A DNA stretch of 46,066 nucleotides, from positions 1 to 46,066 of the forward strand of contig CALUWA010000013.1 of assembly GCA_944324365.1 (NCBI GenBank), in the 5' to 3' direction. The stretch is from Candidatus Gastranaerophilales bacterium (lineage in GTDB: Bacteria > Cyanobacteriota > Vampirovibrionia > Gastranaerophilales > Gastranaerophilaceae). The position numbers and the translations under genes were made by a program. The notes under the pieces were generated by a model, which was given only the letters and a program-made list of their open reading frames with translations, was not told the origin of the DNA and ran no database searches. This document shows, piece after piece, positions 24,158-33,581 of the stretch (the first letter of the stretch is position 1; each line of letters starts with the position of its first letter).

Positions 24158-26449
24158 ATGTTAGAATTTTTATTTGGTAAAAAACAACCTGAAACGGAAA
24201 ATAAATCAGAAAAGCTTAATAAAATATATTCAAAATTAAAAGAAAAATACAGTTTTAATTCAATTCCTGATAAACGAAAAGAAGAACTGAAAGATATAAT
24301 AAATTTATACGGTTATCTAAATTATCCGTACATAAAAGCCTTGGAAGAACTTACCCCGGCGGAAATTCTGTTTGGTCTTGAAATAAAATGGAAAAAGAAC
24401 GGAATATTTAAAGACGGAAAATTCCATTTTAACAACGATGAAGTAAGTGTTCTTGCAAGAAACGGCGTCAAAAATTCTGACTGGTTCAAAAAAGAAGGGC
24501 ATAATATTAAACTTATTAACCTTGCGGGTTTGGGTAACGGTAATAAGACAAAAGATACCGGGAAATTTATGGATTGGCTGCGCCAGTTGTTAATTCTTCC
24601 TACAGGAAATGCTGACAGCGGAATATTTAATACAACAATATATCTTATTCCTTTTCACCCGAGAGAATTTGGCTGCGCGTATCTTCCGAAAAGTTCAGAA
24701 GTCAGCGAAAAATTATTTGATAAAGAACTTTCCGATTTGACCGGCATGAGTGCAAAAGAACAGGTGCAAATCTTTATTGAACTTGCTCAGCTTGCGGGGC
24801 ATCCTGTGATTTATGATATTCTTCCGCAGACGGGAAGGTTTTCAAAGGCTGTATTGGCAAACCCATCTATTGCAAGATGGTTTGACATTCCGGCGCTTGA
24901 CAAGCAGATTATTGATAATATAACAACGGTTGCGGATCATTTAAAAGGTGCATACGACAGTGAAGATGTCGATGTAATCAAAGATATTTACAAGCAGTCG
25001 CAAAATGGTACTTCCGGAAATCTTGCCGAACACTATCAGGCTTTGTTTGATACTTTCGATAAAGAAATGTCTGAGTGTAAAAAGAGTTTGTGCAATAAAA
25101 TGTGTGAAAAGGTTCAGCAGGAAGAAATCCATAAACGCGTAAGAGAAATTGTTGCCAAAATAGAAGGCTTCAAGCCGAACCAGAAATTATGTGAAAATGG
25201 TATTACAAAACAGCTTGATATAATAAAATCTCTTATTGATGAAGGTTTGTGGCCGGCACCTGGAGGGGCTTGGTGTTCCGCCGGTGTTCCTGTATACGAC
25301 AAAATGAGCGAATGCGGCGGGTATCCGACATTTAAACATTACGATTACAAGGGCGAAGATGTTACGCATTTCGCAAATCTGGACTGCCAGACTCCGTATT
25401 ATTTTGTTTATCTTGAAAACGGTACTTACAACAAACCTGTTATTGAGTATTTTATAAATGCTATGCAGACTCTTCAAAGTGATTACAATTTTGACGGCTT
25501 CAGGGTTGATCATATTGACCATATTGTGGATGCCGTATCCGAGGCTGCCGGTGTCCCAATAAGCTATCGAGCTCCAAGGGAAGTTCTAAGGCAGCTCAAT
25601 ACCGTTATGAAAGAGAAAATCCCGTATTTTGGAACTTTGGCTGAATATATGCTGTGGGATAATTTCCTTAAAGAATATCACGAAGGGATGAACTTTGATA
25701 TTTTGTGGGGGAATGATATTGTTTCCCAACAGGATAAAACTCCTGAAAAAATCACTGAGGATAACCAAACTTTAACGAATTACAATGTTGATTTTAAAGA
25801 AGGCAAGCGTCTTTCTATTTTGAAAGCATATAATAACCAGGACGGAGAATTCCGCGACATTGACCAGTATCCGGGTCAATTGAGTGCGGACGGCGCTTTG
25901 TTTAAGTGGGCAAAGTATAAACTGCTTCCGGGCGGCAAATTTGCTCAAAGACCTATGCTTTATATTGACGGAGATGAAAGCTTCACAAAACGCGGCATTG
26001 AAAAAGTTATCGGAGAAGAAATTTCGATGGAGCGTGAAAATAATCTTGAATTTTTCGAAAAATTTGATGCAATTGACAGGTTCGTAAAAGGCCAGCCTAT
26101 TATAACGGAAGGCGAAGCTCAGATTATGATACAGGAAGATGACGGATTTGTTGTATGGCTTATTTCCTGTGAACCTTTGAAAAAATCCATACTTGTTGCC
26201 GCAAATTACAAGTATCCTACGGAATTTGTTACAACCCACCATGAAGATGGCAGCAGCGAACAAAATTGGGTTAAGGGTCAGTCTGTTAAAGATAAAGAAA
26301 TAAAGCTTCCTGCTGATTTCAGAGTTACTACGGAATATGTATTTAAAAATAAAAAATATACCGCGCAAAAATGGGAAGGCGAGGCTAATGAACTTCATTT
26401 TGAAGAGTTAAAACCTGCAGAATTTAGAATATTTGCTTTGGAAAAATAA
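24158..26449 (+). CDS. Alpha-amylase-like (GH13-type) protein
   Basis: A 763-residue protein. The segment FDGFRVDHIDHIVD (residues 445-458) is GH13 region II with the nucleophile position at Asp451, and FGTLAEYML places the acid/base Glu at 496. Further GH13-like features are LIPFHPREFGCAYLP near 163-177 and the C-terminal beta-rich region with WLISCEPLKKSILVAANYK. It is long and divergent from classical amylases. No signal peptide, so cytoplasmic; it may act on glycogen-like or glycolipid-linked glucans. GGAG precedes ATG 24158. The family is likely; the substrate is unknown. A second distant GH-like protein is at 42574-43926. Confidence 0.7.
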   Translation: MLEFLFGKKQPETENKSEKLNKIYSKLKEKYSFNSIPDKRKEELKDIINLYGYLNYPYIKALEELTPAEILFGLEIKWKKNGIFKDGKFHFNNDEVSVLARNGVKNSDWFKKEGHNIKLINLAGLGNGNKTKDTGKFMDWLRQLLILPTGNADSGIFNTTIYLIPFHPREFGCAYLPKSSEVSEKLFDKELSDLTGMSAKEQVQIFIELAQLAGHPVIYDILPQTGRFSKAVLANPSIARWFDIPALDKQIIDNITTVADHLKGAYDSEDVDVIKDIYKQSQNGTSGNLAEHYQALFDTFDKEMSECKKSLCNKMCEKVQQEEIHKRVREIVAKIEGFKPNQKLCENGITKQLDIIKSLIDEGLWPAPGGAWCSAGVPVYDKMSECGGYPTFKHYDYKGEDVTHFANLDCQTPYYFVYLENGTYNKPVIEYFINAMQTLQSDYNFDGFRVDHIDHIVDAVSEAAGVPISYRAPREVLRQLNTVMKEKIPYFGTLAEYMLWDNFLKEYHEGMNFDILWGNDIVSQQDKTPEKITEDNQTLTNYNVDFKEGKRLSILKAYNNQDGEFRDIDQYPGQLSADGALFKWAKYKLLPGGKFAQRPMLYIDGDESFTKRGIEKVIGEEISMERENNLEFFEKFDAIDRFVKGQPIITEGEAQIMIQEDDGFVVWLISCEPLKKSILVAANYKYPTEFVTTHHEDGSSEQNWVKGQSVKDKEIKLPADFRVTTEYVFKNKKYTAQKWEGEANELHFEELKPAEFRIFALEK

Positions 26450-26477
26450 CAATCTGAAATTAATTATTGGTTTTAGC

Positions 26478-26506
26478 TTGATAAATCGCTGAAATTATTC
26501 TATAAT
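26478..26506 (+). promoter_or_regulatory. Promoter of the polysaccharide operon, giving a leaderless message
   Basis: TTGATA at 26478-26483 and a perfect TATAAT at 26501-26506, 17-base spacer. The predicted +1, seven bases after the -10, is the A of ATG 26513. No Shine-Dalgarno is present. Confidence 0.8.
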
Positions 26507-26512
26507 TTCCAT

Positions 26513-27226
26513 ATGAACAGAACTACGGTAAAATTGCAGAGCTTTGGTATCGATACGTTTACGTTTGAAGAAGCGCTCGAGTATATAATTAATAATCCGG
26601 GGCAGGTAGTGACTATAAACCCGGAGATGGTTCAGTGTGCAAAAAACAGTCCTGAATTTGCGGAAGTTATAAACAGTGCCGACCTTGTCATTCCGGATGG
26701 TATCGGAGTTGAAATCGGATTAAAAATACTGGGCTATAAAGTGCGCAGAATTGCGGGTATTGAATTTGCAAGAAAACTTGTAGACAGATTCAGTGAAAAT
26801 TCATCTCCTGTGGCTTTTGTCGGAGCCCGGCCTGAAATAGTTAAAAAAGCTGTTGAAAATTTGAAGCAGGAAACTCCTTCTTTAAATGTCTGTTATGTTC
26901 AAGACGGATATTTTAAAGATGACGAGAGAGTGCTTAATGAACTGGGAAATTCCGGGGCGAAACTCGTTCTTGTTGCGCTGGGTTCGCCGAAGCAGGAATT
27001 TTTCATAAAAAGGGCAAAAGAGCTTTTGCCGGATGCTGTTATGATAGGAATTGGCGGAAGTTTTGATGTTTGGTCGGGTGTCGTAAAAAGAGCCCCTGAA
27101 ATCTATCAAAAACTCGGTCTTGAATGGTTGTACCGTACGGTTAAGGAACCTCAGAGGTTTAAGAGGATTTTCCCTACATTGCCTTTGTTTATTTTTAAGG
27201 TTGTTCAAGAGAAGTTTGGAGCGTAA
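26513..27226 (+). CDS. WecG/TagA/CpsF-family glycosyltransferase
   Basis: A 237-residue protein of the GT26 family: TINPEMVQCAKNSPEF, SADLVIPDGIGVEIG, RIAGIEFA, VAFVGARPEIV, LVLVALGSPKQE and IGIGGSFDVWSG are all characteristic. Members transfer ManNAc-type residues onto a polyprenyl-linked acceptor at the inner membrane, an early step of glycan unit assembly. It is the first gene of the long operon, starts at the predicted transcription start and so is probably leaderless. The next gene begins 2 bases after its stop. Confidence 0.9.
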   Translation: MNRTTVKLQSFGIDTFTFEEALEYIINNPGQVVTINPEMVQCAKNSPEFAEVINSADLVIPDGIGVEIGLKILGYKVRRIAGIEFARKLVDRFSENSSPVAFVGARPEIVKKAVENLKQETPSLNVCYVQDGYFKDDERVLNELGNSGAKLVLVALGSPKQEFFIKRAKELLPDAVMIGIGGSFDVWSGVVKRAPEIYQKLGLEWLYRTVKEPQRFKRIFPTLPLFIFKVVQEKFGA

Positions 27227-27227
27227 G

Positions 27228-28058
27228 ATGCAAAAAGCAGAAATAGAAAAATTAAAAGAATATTGCAGAGAAAACAGAGAAAATATTATAAAAATGGTTT
27301 ATAATGCCCAGTCCGGGCATATTGGCGGGTCGCTTTCGGCAACAGAACTTGTAACGGTTTTGTTTCATAAGTGTATGAAGCTTGCGCCGAAGTGGGACAA
27401 GGATAAAAACTTTGAAACACGCGACAGATTTGTACTTTCGAAAGGGCATGTATCTCCGATTTATTATTGCAATCTTGCGCAAATGGGATATTTTCCTAAA
27501 GAAGAGCTTATGACTTTTAGAAAACTCGGTTCGCGTCTGCAGGGGCATCCTGCGACATTCTGTCCGGGGGTTGATGCCGCAACCGGGTCTTTAGGACAGG
27601 GGCTTGCGATAGCTTGCGGTATGGCAATGGGTTTGAAGTTAGATAAAAATCCGGCGCATGTGTTTGTTTTGCTAGGTGATGGCGAGCTGCAGGAGGGCAG
27701 CGTTTGGGAAGCTTTTATGGATGCTCCTGCGCGCAAGCTTGACAACTTAACTGCAATCATTGACAGAAACGGACTGCAAATTGACGGCAGCACAGAAGAT
27801 ATAAAACCGCTTGGAAATTTGGCGGAAAAAATAAGAGCATTTAACTGGAATGTAATTGAGATTGACGGGCATGATATAGAACAAATATATGATGCGATAG
27901 AGCTTGCAAAAACAGCGGGCAGACCTACCGCAATAATAGCAAAGACAATAAAAGGCAAGGGTGTAAGCTTTATGGAAAATAATGCCGGTTGGCATGGTAA
28001 GGCACCTAAAAAAGAAGAGTATGAGAAAGCATTGGAAGAGTTGAAGTATGATATTTGA
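27228..28058 (+). CDS. Transketolase N-terminal subunit
   Basis: A 276-residue protein started at ATG 27228 after GGAG; the open frame reaches back into wecG, but that part is not transketolase. Thiamine-diphosphate-binding motifs are clear: SGHIGGSLS, FVLSKGHVSP, QGHPATFCPGVDAATGSLGQ, and GDGELQEGSVWEA with the Mg-binding GDG. This is only the N-terminal half of the enzyme. The C-terminal half, normally the adjacent gene in split transketolases, is not next to it. In glycan clusters split transketolases may make unusual sugars. It overlaps the next gene by 11 bases. Confidence 0.85.
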   Translation: MQKAEIEKLKEYCRENRENIIKMVYNAQSGHIGGSLSATELVTVLFHKCMKLAPKWDKDKNFETRDRFVLSKGHVSPIYYCNLAQMGYFPKEELMTFRKLGSRLQGHPATFCPGVDAATGSLGQGLAIACGMAMGLKLDKNPAHVFVLLGDGELQEGSVWEAFMDAPARKLDNLTAIIDRNGLQIDGSTEDIKPLGNLAEKIRAFNWNVIEIDGHDIEQIYDAIELAKTAGRPTAIIAKTIKGKGVSFMENNAGWHGKAPKKEEYEKALEELKYDI

Positions 28059-28506
28059 TAGTTTAGAGAATTTATCCGAGTATGACATAGTAACAGCTGA
28101 AATAATTGAGTTTGTTAAAAGCTTAAATGTAAATACTCCTTGCGGACATTACGAATTGAATGATAAAATTTATGCAAATGTTGAGGATTATCTGACGCGC
28201 AGCGAACTGGAATGTCCTTTGGAATCCCATAGAAAATTTATAGATGTTCAATTATTGATATATGGCAGTGAGCGTATTGATTTTATAAATATTAACGGCT
28301 TAAAAGTCCAGGAAGGTTATGACCATATAAAGGATATTATTTTTTATAAAAAGCCTAAAGCCGAATTAAGCAGAATATATTTAAATGGTACAAATTTTGC
28401 CATATTTTATCCTGATGATGCTCATGCGCCTCAAATTACAACATTAAGTCCGATGGATAATGTTAAGAAAGTTGTAATAAAAATTCCTGTAGAGTGGCAG
28501 TTATGA
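28048..28506 (+). CDS. YhcH/YjgK/YiaL-family protein
   Basis: A 152-residue protein of the YhcH/YjgK/YiaL (DUF386) family, cupin-like beta-barrels with a metal site, some linked to sialic acid or sugar catabolism. Characteristic segments are CPLESHRKFIDVQLLIYG and AIFYPDDAHAPQI with the conserved His residues. It starts inside the transketolase 3' end (11-base overlap) and its stop overlaps the next ATG (ATGA), so expression is tightly coupled. A role as anomerase or isomerase on a pathway sugar is plausible but not shown. Confidence 0.8.
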   Translation: MIFDSLENLSEYDIVTAEIIEFVKSLNVNTPCGHYELNDKIYANVEDYLTRSELECPLESHRKFIDVQLLIYGSERIDFININGLKVQEGYDHIKDIIFYKKPKAELSRIYLNGTNFAIFYPDDAHAPQITTLSPMDNVKKVVIKIPVEWQL

Positions 28507-29156
28507 TTCATTGTGTGATTTTTGATCTTGACGGTACATTGTTGAACACATTAGATGATTTATGTGATAGTACAAACTATGCTCTTAAACAATTCGGCTA
28601 TCCTGAGCGTACATTAGATGAAGTAAGACATTTTGTCGGAAACGGGGTCAAAAAATTAATAGAAAGAGCTATTCCTGACGGTATAAATAATCCTGATTTT
28701 GAGGAATGTTTAAGAGTTTTCAAAGAACATTATGCCGCAAATATGTATAATAAAACAGCACCTTATAACGGTGTCCCGGAAATGCTTAAAGAGTTAAGAT
28801 TAAAAGGTATTCATACAGCGGTTGTATCAAATAAGTTTGATGCTGCAGTGAAGGAACTTTGCAAAAAATTCTTTGGGGATTTAGTTCAGGTTGCAATCGG
28901 CGAAAATGAAGAGAAGGGGGTTCGAAAAAAGCCTGCTCCTGATAGTGTTTTTAAGGCAATGAATGAATTGAAGGTTTCTATAGAGGAAGTTATATATGCC
29001 GGAGATTCGGAAACTGATGTTCAGACCGCAAAAAATGCGGAAATAGATTGTATAGGATGCACCTGGGGATTCCGTTCAAAAGATATATTAAAACATGAAG
29101 GCGCAAAGTATATAATTGACAGCCCTCAGGAGATATTAAAGATTGTCGGGGTATAG
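28503..29156 (+). CDS. HAD-superfamily phosphatase (phosphoglycolate phosphatase-like)
   Basis: A 217-residue protein from ATG 28503 (ATGA overlap with the previous stop). HAD motif I is FDLDGTLLNT with the nucleophile Asp, motif II VVSNK, motif III the Lys in KKPAPDSVF, motif IV YAGDSETDVQTA. A helical cap lies between motifs I and II. This layout is that of Gph-like phosphatases. In this operon it may dephosphorylate a sugar phosphate intermediate (inference). Confidence 0.88.
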   Translation: MIHCVIFDLDGTLLNTLDDLCDSTNYALKQFGYPERTLDEVRHFVGNGVKKLIERAIPDGINNPDFEECLRVFKEHYAANMYNKTAPYNGVPEMLKELRLKGIHTAVVSNKFDAAVKELCKKFFGDLVQVAIGENEEKGVRKKPAPDSVFKAMNELKVSIEEVIYAGDSETDVQTAKNAEIDCIGCTWGFRSKDILKHEGAKYIIDSPQEILKIVGV

Positions 29157-29160
29157 GTAT

Positions 29161-30348
29161 ATGTCTTTGTGGGGCTTTTGTAAAAAGGTTTATAGAGTGT
29201 GCCGGGAGAGTGTGTATCATATTCCGAAGAAAATTTTTGTTGCTGCTGCTAAGCTAAAAAAAGACCATCCGAGAATTTTGCTTATAACTCATGAGCTTGA
29301 GTACACAGGTGCTCCAATTGTACTTTTTAATATTGCAAAAATCTTAAAAAAGTATAATTTTGAAGTTTTTGTAATATCATATCTGGATGGAAAACTCGCC
29401 GAACGCTATAGAGAAATAGGGGTGCCTGTGTATATTGTGAGATATATACATATGGACAGACCAGGTTTTATAAAACTTGTTAAAATGTTTGACATGGTTA
29501 TTGCAAATACTATTGTGACATATAGAGCCGTCTGGTATATGAGAGAGTACGTGAAATTTATATGGCTTATCCATGAAGCTCTGTGTTTTGAAACAGATTT
29601 GTTGAAATTTTATTCTGTTGCGCATTACGGTTGTCCGTCAATTGATGATATTTTGAAAAATGTAGGAAAGATTTATACTGTGAGTGAATATTCAAAAAAA
29701 GTTTTTTCAAAATATACAGATAATATTGATGTCATTTATAACGGACTTGAAGATGATGGCCGGAATTTAATATCTGAAAAAAGAGAAAATACAAAACTGA
29801 CTTTTTCTTTTATAGGGTTGATTAATAAACGTAAAGCCTGTGATGTTTTGATAGAGGCAATCAGACTTCTGCCTGAAAGTTACAGAAAGCGTGTGACTTT
29901 TAAGTTTGCAGGCAATGTACGCGATGATTTCGGGAGAAGATTAAAAAGGAAGTATAAGGATGATGTAGAGTGGCTTGGAGAGATTTCTGACAGAAAACTT
30001 TTAAAAGAGCTTTATTTACAGACGGATGTACTTATATGTGTTTCAAGAGATGATACAGCACCATTAGTTGTTGCGGAAGCTGCTATGTTTGGTGTGCCTT
30101 CTGTTATAAGCCAAAACGTCGGCTCAACTTATTTGATAAAAGACGGTGAGAGCGGTTTTGTGGTGCCGACTGAAGATGCCAAGGCTCTTTGCGATGTTTT
30201 TGTTAAAATTATTGATAATCCTGATATCTTAATTCCTATGAGAAAGAAAGTCCGGGAAAATTATCTAAAAACGAGCACGATGGAAATTTTTGAAAATAAT
30301 TTTATGAAAATTGTGAATGATAAATTGGGGATGGGCTGTGGTGAATAG
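29161..30348 (+). CDS. Glycosyltransferase family 4
   Basis: About 395 residues with a GT-B fold. The N-terminal half carries HELEYTGAPIVLFNIAKIL, the acceptor-side loop of GT4 enzymes; the C-terminal half has FIGLINKRKACDVLIEA, VEWLGEISDRKLLKELY and DDTAPLVVAEAAMFGVPSV, the sugar-nucleotide-binding EX7E-type region. ATG 29161 directly follows the HAD gene stop; a longer TTG start at 29143 is less likely. A retaining transferase of the glycan pathway; the donor is unknown. Confidence 0.88.
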   Translation: MSLWGFCKKVYRVCRESVYHIPKKIFVAAAKLKKDHPRILLITHELEYTGAPIVLFNIAKILKKYNFEVFVISYLDGKLAERYREIGVPVYIVRYIHMDRPGFIKLVKMFDMVIANTIVTYRAVWYMREYVKFIWLIHEALCFETDLLKFYSVAHYGCPSIDDILKNVGKIYTVSEYSKKVFSKYTDNIDVIYNGLEDDGRNLISEKRENTKLTFSFIGLINKRKACDVLIEAIRLLPESYRKRVTFKFAGNVRDDFGRRLKRKYKDDVEWLGEISDRKLLKELYLQTDVLICVSRDDTAPLVVAEAAMFGVPSVISQNVGSTYLIKDGESGFVVPTEDAKALCDVFVKIIDNPDILIPMRKKVRENYLKTSTMEIFENNFMKIVNDKLGMGCGE

Positions 30349-32011
30349 AAAAGTTTTGGTTCATTTGCATTTGTTTTACCATAATCAGCTTGATTATATG
30401 ATGTCAAGATTGAAAAATATCTGTGGCTGTGATTGGGATTTGTATGTCACCGTATGTGAAAACAACGAAGCAAGCGAGGCAAAACTGAAAAATTTCAAAC
30501 CGGATGTCCATATCGTAAAAGTGGACAATTTAGGTTATGATGTCTGGCCGTTTATTCAGGTTCTCAGAATGGTGGATATTAATGATTATAAATATGTTTT
30601 AAAACTGCATACAAAAGCAAAATACGGTTTTCCTCTAAAGACATATAGTTGGAGAAATGCGCTCGTTGACAGTATATTAATCTCTAAAAAACAGTTTAGA
30701 AAAGTTGTCTCGTTATTTGAAGAAGATTCAAGTGTTGGATTTGCAGGACGTTCTACTTATTGGATGCTTTTTTCAGGTTTGGTGCCGGAAGAACAGGGAA
30801 TGCTAAACCGTATGATGAAAAGGCTGCATTTAAGGTATGCGGAGAATTATTATTTGTCAGGTACGATGTTTTTTGCAAGAATGTCTGTTTTTAAACCTGT
30901 TGTTGAGTCTGACATTTCGGCAGAAGATTTTTCCCTGTTTTCAAAAACTGCTTCAAAAGCCACGAATGCTCATGTCTTGGAGCGTGTTTTTTCATTTTTG
31001 GCGCCAAATAGCGGTTTGAAAAATGCTAAGTTAACGTATTTTTCGGGCAGAATAAAAGAGTTTTTGAAACGATTATGTTCAATAGAATTTATTTGGTCTG
31101 AGAGACAAAAAGGAATTGTATTGTTTTTATTTAAGAAGCGGTTCCCTTTAAAAATAGTCAAGCAAAAATGTTATATTCCGCCTGTAGGTGCAAAAGAGAT
31201 TTCCAAAAGTTTTGCTGTAGCGAATGTGCCGCGTAAGCGTCTTGTGATTTTTGCAGGATATTGCCCGGATGGCAAGATTAAAGATTCTCAACTTTATTAT
31301 CTGAACGGATTGAAGAATGTAGCGGATAATATAATTTTTGTTTGCGACTGCCAAATTTTGCCGCAGGAAATTGAAAAAATAAAAGATATTGTATCGGTTT
31401 GTATATTTAAACATCATGGCGGATATGATTTTGGCTCATATAAGTTGGGGTATAAGTATGCATTGGATAAAGGGTTGCTTAATAATGTAGATGAGTTTAT
31501 TTTGTGTAATGATTCTTGTTACGGGCCGGTTTTTCCGTTTGAAAAATGTTTTGACAGCATGAAAGATAAGCAATGTGATTTTTGGGGGCTGGTTACGAAC
31601 TGTAATCCTAAAAAGCGGCAGCCGGAGCATCTTCAGTCATTTTTTATTGTGATAAAATCGAATGTTTTTAATTCTGATGCGTTTAGTAGGTTTATGTGCC
31701 GGATAAAGCCTCAGCGAAAAGTGAAAAATGTTATAAAAAAATATGAAATTCCGTTTACAAATTATCTTAAAAAATACGGGTTTAGCTATGCTGTTTTTGT
31801 GCCGGATGGAAAATTCCCTTATGGTAATATAAATAAAACTTTTTATCCGCTTACGCTGATAAGGGATTTTGAAGTGCCGCTTGTTAAGGTTAAGGTTTTC
31901 AATAATATATTTTTGGATAAGCTTAGAGAATTTTCCAATGACACTTTAGATTATATAGAGCGTGTTAATCCGGAGCTTGCAGAAATTATAAAAAAAGAAA
32001 ACGATATGTAA
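30341..32011 (+). CDS. Rhamnan synthesis F (RgpF)-like protein with two domains
   Basis: About 556 residues started at GTG 30341, which overlaps the previous stop region. Two RgpF-like modules are visible. The N-terminal one has VHLHLFYHNQLDYM, VKVDNLGYDVWPFIQVL and KYVLKLHTKAKYG. The C-terminal one has IFAGYCPDGKIKDSQLYYL, HHGGYDFGSYKLGYKYAL, CNDSCYGPVFPFEKC and SFFIVIKSNVF. RgpF proteins add rhamnose side chains or extend rhamnan in streptococci; here the gene sits just before the complete dTDP-rhamnose pathway, which supports a rhamnosyltransferase-type role. Confidence 0.8.
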   Translation: MNRKVLVHLHLFYHNQLDYMMSRLKNICGCDWDLYVTVCENNEASEAKLKNFKPDVHIVKVDNLGYDVWPFIQVLRMVDINDYKYVLKLHTKAKYGFPLKTYSWRNALVDSILISKKQFRKVVSLFEEDSSVGFAGRSTYWMLFSGLVPEEQGMLNRMMKRLHLRYAENYYLSGTMFFARMSVFKPVVESDISAEDFSLFSKTASKATNAHVLERVFSFLAPNSGLKNAKLTYFSGRIKEFLKRLCSIEFIWSERQKGIVLFLFKKRFPLKIVKQKCYIPPVGAKEISKSFAVANVPRKRLVIFAGYCPDGKIKDSQLYYLNGLKNVADNIIFVCDCQILPQEIEKIKDIVSVCIFKHHGGYDFGSYKLGYKYALDKGLLNNVDEFILCNDSCYGPVFPFEKCFDSMKDKQCDFWGLVTNCNPKKRQPEHLQSFFIVIKSNVFNSDAFSRFMCRIKPQRKVKNVIKKYEIPFTNYLKKYGFSYAVFVPDGKFPYGNINKTFYPLTLIRDFEVPLVKVKVFNNIFLDKLREFSNDTLDYIERVNPELAEIIKKENDM

Positions 32012-32046
32012 TTTTTGTGATAAATTATTGTTAAAGGAGTATTATA

Positions 32047-32595
32047 ATGCCGTTTGAATTTGAAAGACAAAAAATAGAAGATGTTATCCTTGTAAAGCCT
32101 AGAGTGTTTGGTGATAACAGAGGATTTTTTATGGAAAGTTATAAAAAATCGGACTTTGTAAAAAACGGAATTGATGTTGAATTTGTTCAGGATAATCATT
32201 CAAAATCTTCCGCACATGTATTGCGCGGGCTTCATTACCAGGAAGCTCCTTACGGACAGGCAAAGCTTGTGAGATGCTCAAAGGGCAGAATTTATGATGT
32301 TGCGGTGGATATAAGACCAGGTTCAAAGACGTTCGGGCAATATGTAAAAGTCGAATTATCCGAAGAGAATAAACAAATGCTGTTTATACCTGACGGGTTT
32401 GCACATGGGTTTGTTGTGCTTTCTGAGGAAGCCGAACTTCTCTACAAAACATCCAAAGAATATGCCCCGCAGGCTGACAGAGGTATTTTGTGGAGTGATA
32501 AAGATATTAATATTGATTGGGAAATAGATTTTGAGCCGATATTGTCTGAGAAAGATAAGCTACAGCCGGCATTGAAGGAGGTATTTCGCGTATGA
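32047..32595 (+). CDS. rfbC: dTDP-4-dehydrorhamnose 3,5-epimerase
   Basis: A 182-residue cupin enzyme, the usual length. Family motifs are DNRGFFMESY, QDNHSKSS, VLRGLHYQ with the catalytic His, VRCSKGRIYDVAVDIR and FIPDGFAHGFVVLS. It converts dTDP-4-keto-6-deoxyglucose to dTDP-4-keto-rhamnose. AAAGGAGT gives a strong start at 32047. Its stop overlaps the rfbB ATG (ATGA). Confidence 0.95.
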   Translation: MPFEFERQKIEDVILVKPRVFGDNRGFFMESYKKSDFVKNGIDVEFVQDNHSKSSAHVLRGLHYQEAPYGQAKLVRCSKGRIYDVAVDIRPGSKTFGQYVKVELSEENKQMLFIPDGFAHGFVVLSEEAELLYKTSKEYAPQADRGILWSDKDINIDWEIDFEPILSEKDKLQPALKEVFRV

Positions 32596-33581
32596 CAACT
32601 TTATTGGTGACTGGCGGTGCCGGGTTTATCGGGAGCTGTTTTGTAAGGCATATTTTAAATAAATATCCTGATTATAAGGTTATAAATTTGGATGCGCTTA
32701 CTTATGCGGGGAATATTGAAAATCTTGATGATGTGAAGGATAACACGAATTACAGATTTGTCCATGGTAATATTTGCGATAAAAAACTTGTCCGGGAACT
32801 TATTGTCGAAAGTGATTGTGTGCTTAATTTTGCTGCGGAATCCCATGTTGACAGATCAATTACGGGGCCTGAAATTTTTGTCGAAACAAATGTTCAGGGA
32901 ACGTTAAATCTTTTGCAGGCTTCGAAAGAACTCGGCGTAGAAAGGTTTTTACAGGTGTCAACCGATGAAGTATACGGAACCCTTGGCAAAGACGGCTATT
33001 TTTATGAAACCACGCCTCTTGCGCCGAATTCTCCGTATTCCGCATCGAAAGCCGGAGCAGATTTGCTTGTCAGAGCTTATTATGAAACATACAAACTGCC
33101 TGTTTTAAATACAAGATGTTCAAATAATTACGGGCCTTATCAGTATCCGGAAAAGTTAATCCCGTTTTTTATTTCAAAATTAAAACGAGGAGAAAAAGTC
33201 CCGGTATACGGCGACGGTTTGAATGTCAGAGATTGGCTCTATGTTTATGACCATTGCGAAGCTATAGATGTTGTCCTGCATAAAGGAAAAGTCGGTGAAG
33301 TTTATAATATCGGCGGTCATAACGAAAAAACAAATCTTGAAATTACACATTTGATACTTGATGCTATGGGTAAAGATGATAGCTATATTGAATATGTTCA
33401 GGACAGGCTCGGGCACGACAGAAGATATGCTATTTCCAATGATAAAATAACTTCTGAACTTGGCTGGGCGCCTTCCGTAACTTTTGAAGAAGGTATAAAG
33501 CTCACAATAGATTGGTATTTGAATAATATTGAATGGATAGAAGCTATTGAAGCAAAACAAAAGAAGGCGGCTGCGGTATGA
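32592..33581 (+). CDS. rfbB: dTDP-glucose 4,6-dehydratase
   Basis: A 329-residue short-chain dehydrogenase-type enzyme. NAD-binding TGGAGFIGS is at the N-terminus; NFAAESHVDRSI, STDEVYGTLG with the catalytic Asp-Glu, and the YSASKAGAD Tyr-x3-Lys pair follow, then NNYGPYQYPEKLIP and DWLYVYDH. It removes water from dTDP-glucose, the second step to dTDP-rhamnose. 4-base overlaps on both sides show coupled translation. Confidence 0.96.
   Translation: MTTLLVTGGAGFIGSCFVRHILNKYPDYKVINLDALTYAGNIENLDDVKDNTNYRFVHGNICDKKLVRELIVESDCVLNFAAESHVDRSITGPEIFVETNVQGTLNLLQASKELGVERFLQVSTDEVYGTLGKDGYFYETTPLAPNSPYSASKAGADLLVRAYYETYKLPVLNTRCSNNYGPYQYPEKLIPFFISKLKRGEKVPVYGDGLNVRDWLYVYDHCEAIDVVLHKGKVGEVYNIGGHNEKTNLEITHLILDAMGKDDSYIEYVQDRLGHDRRYAISNDKITSELGWAPSVTFEEGIKLTIDWYLNNIEWIEAIEAKQKKAAAV

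Noticed and set aside
27120..27227. 36-residue N-terminal extension of the transketolase half
   Set aside because: It overlaps wecG in another frame and is not transketolase-like; ATG 27228 with GGAG is the clear start.
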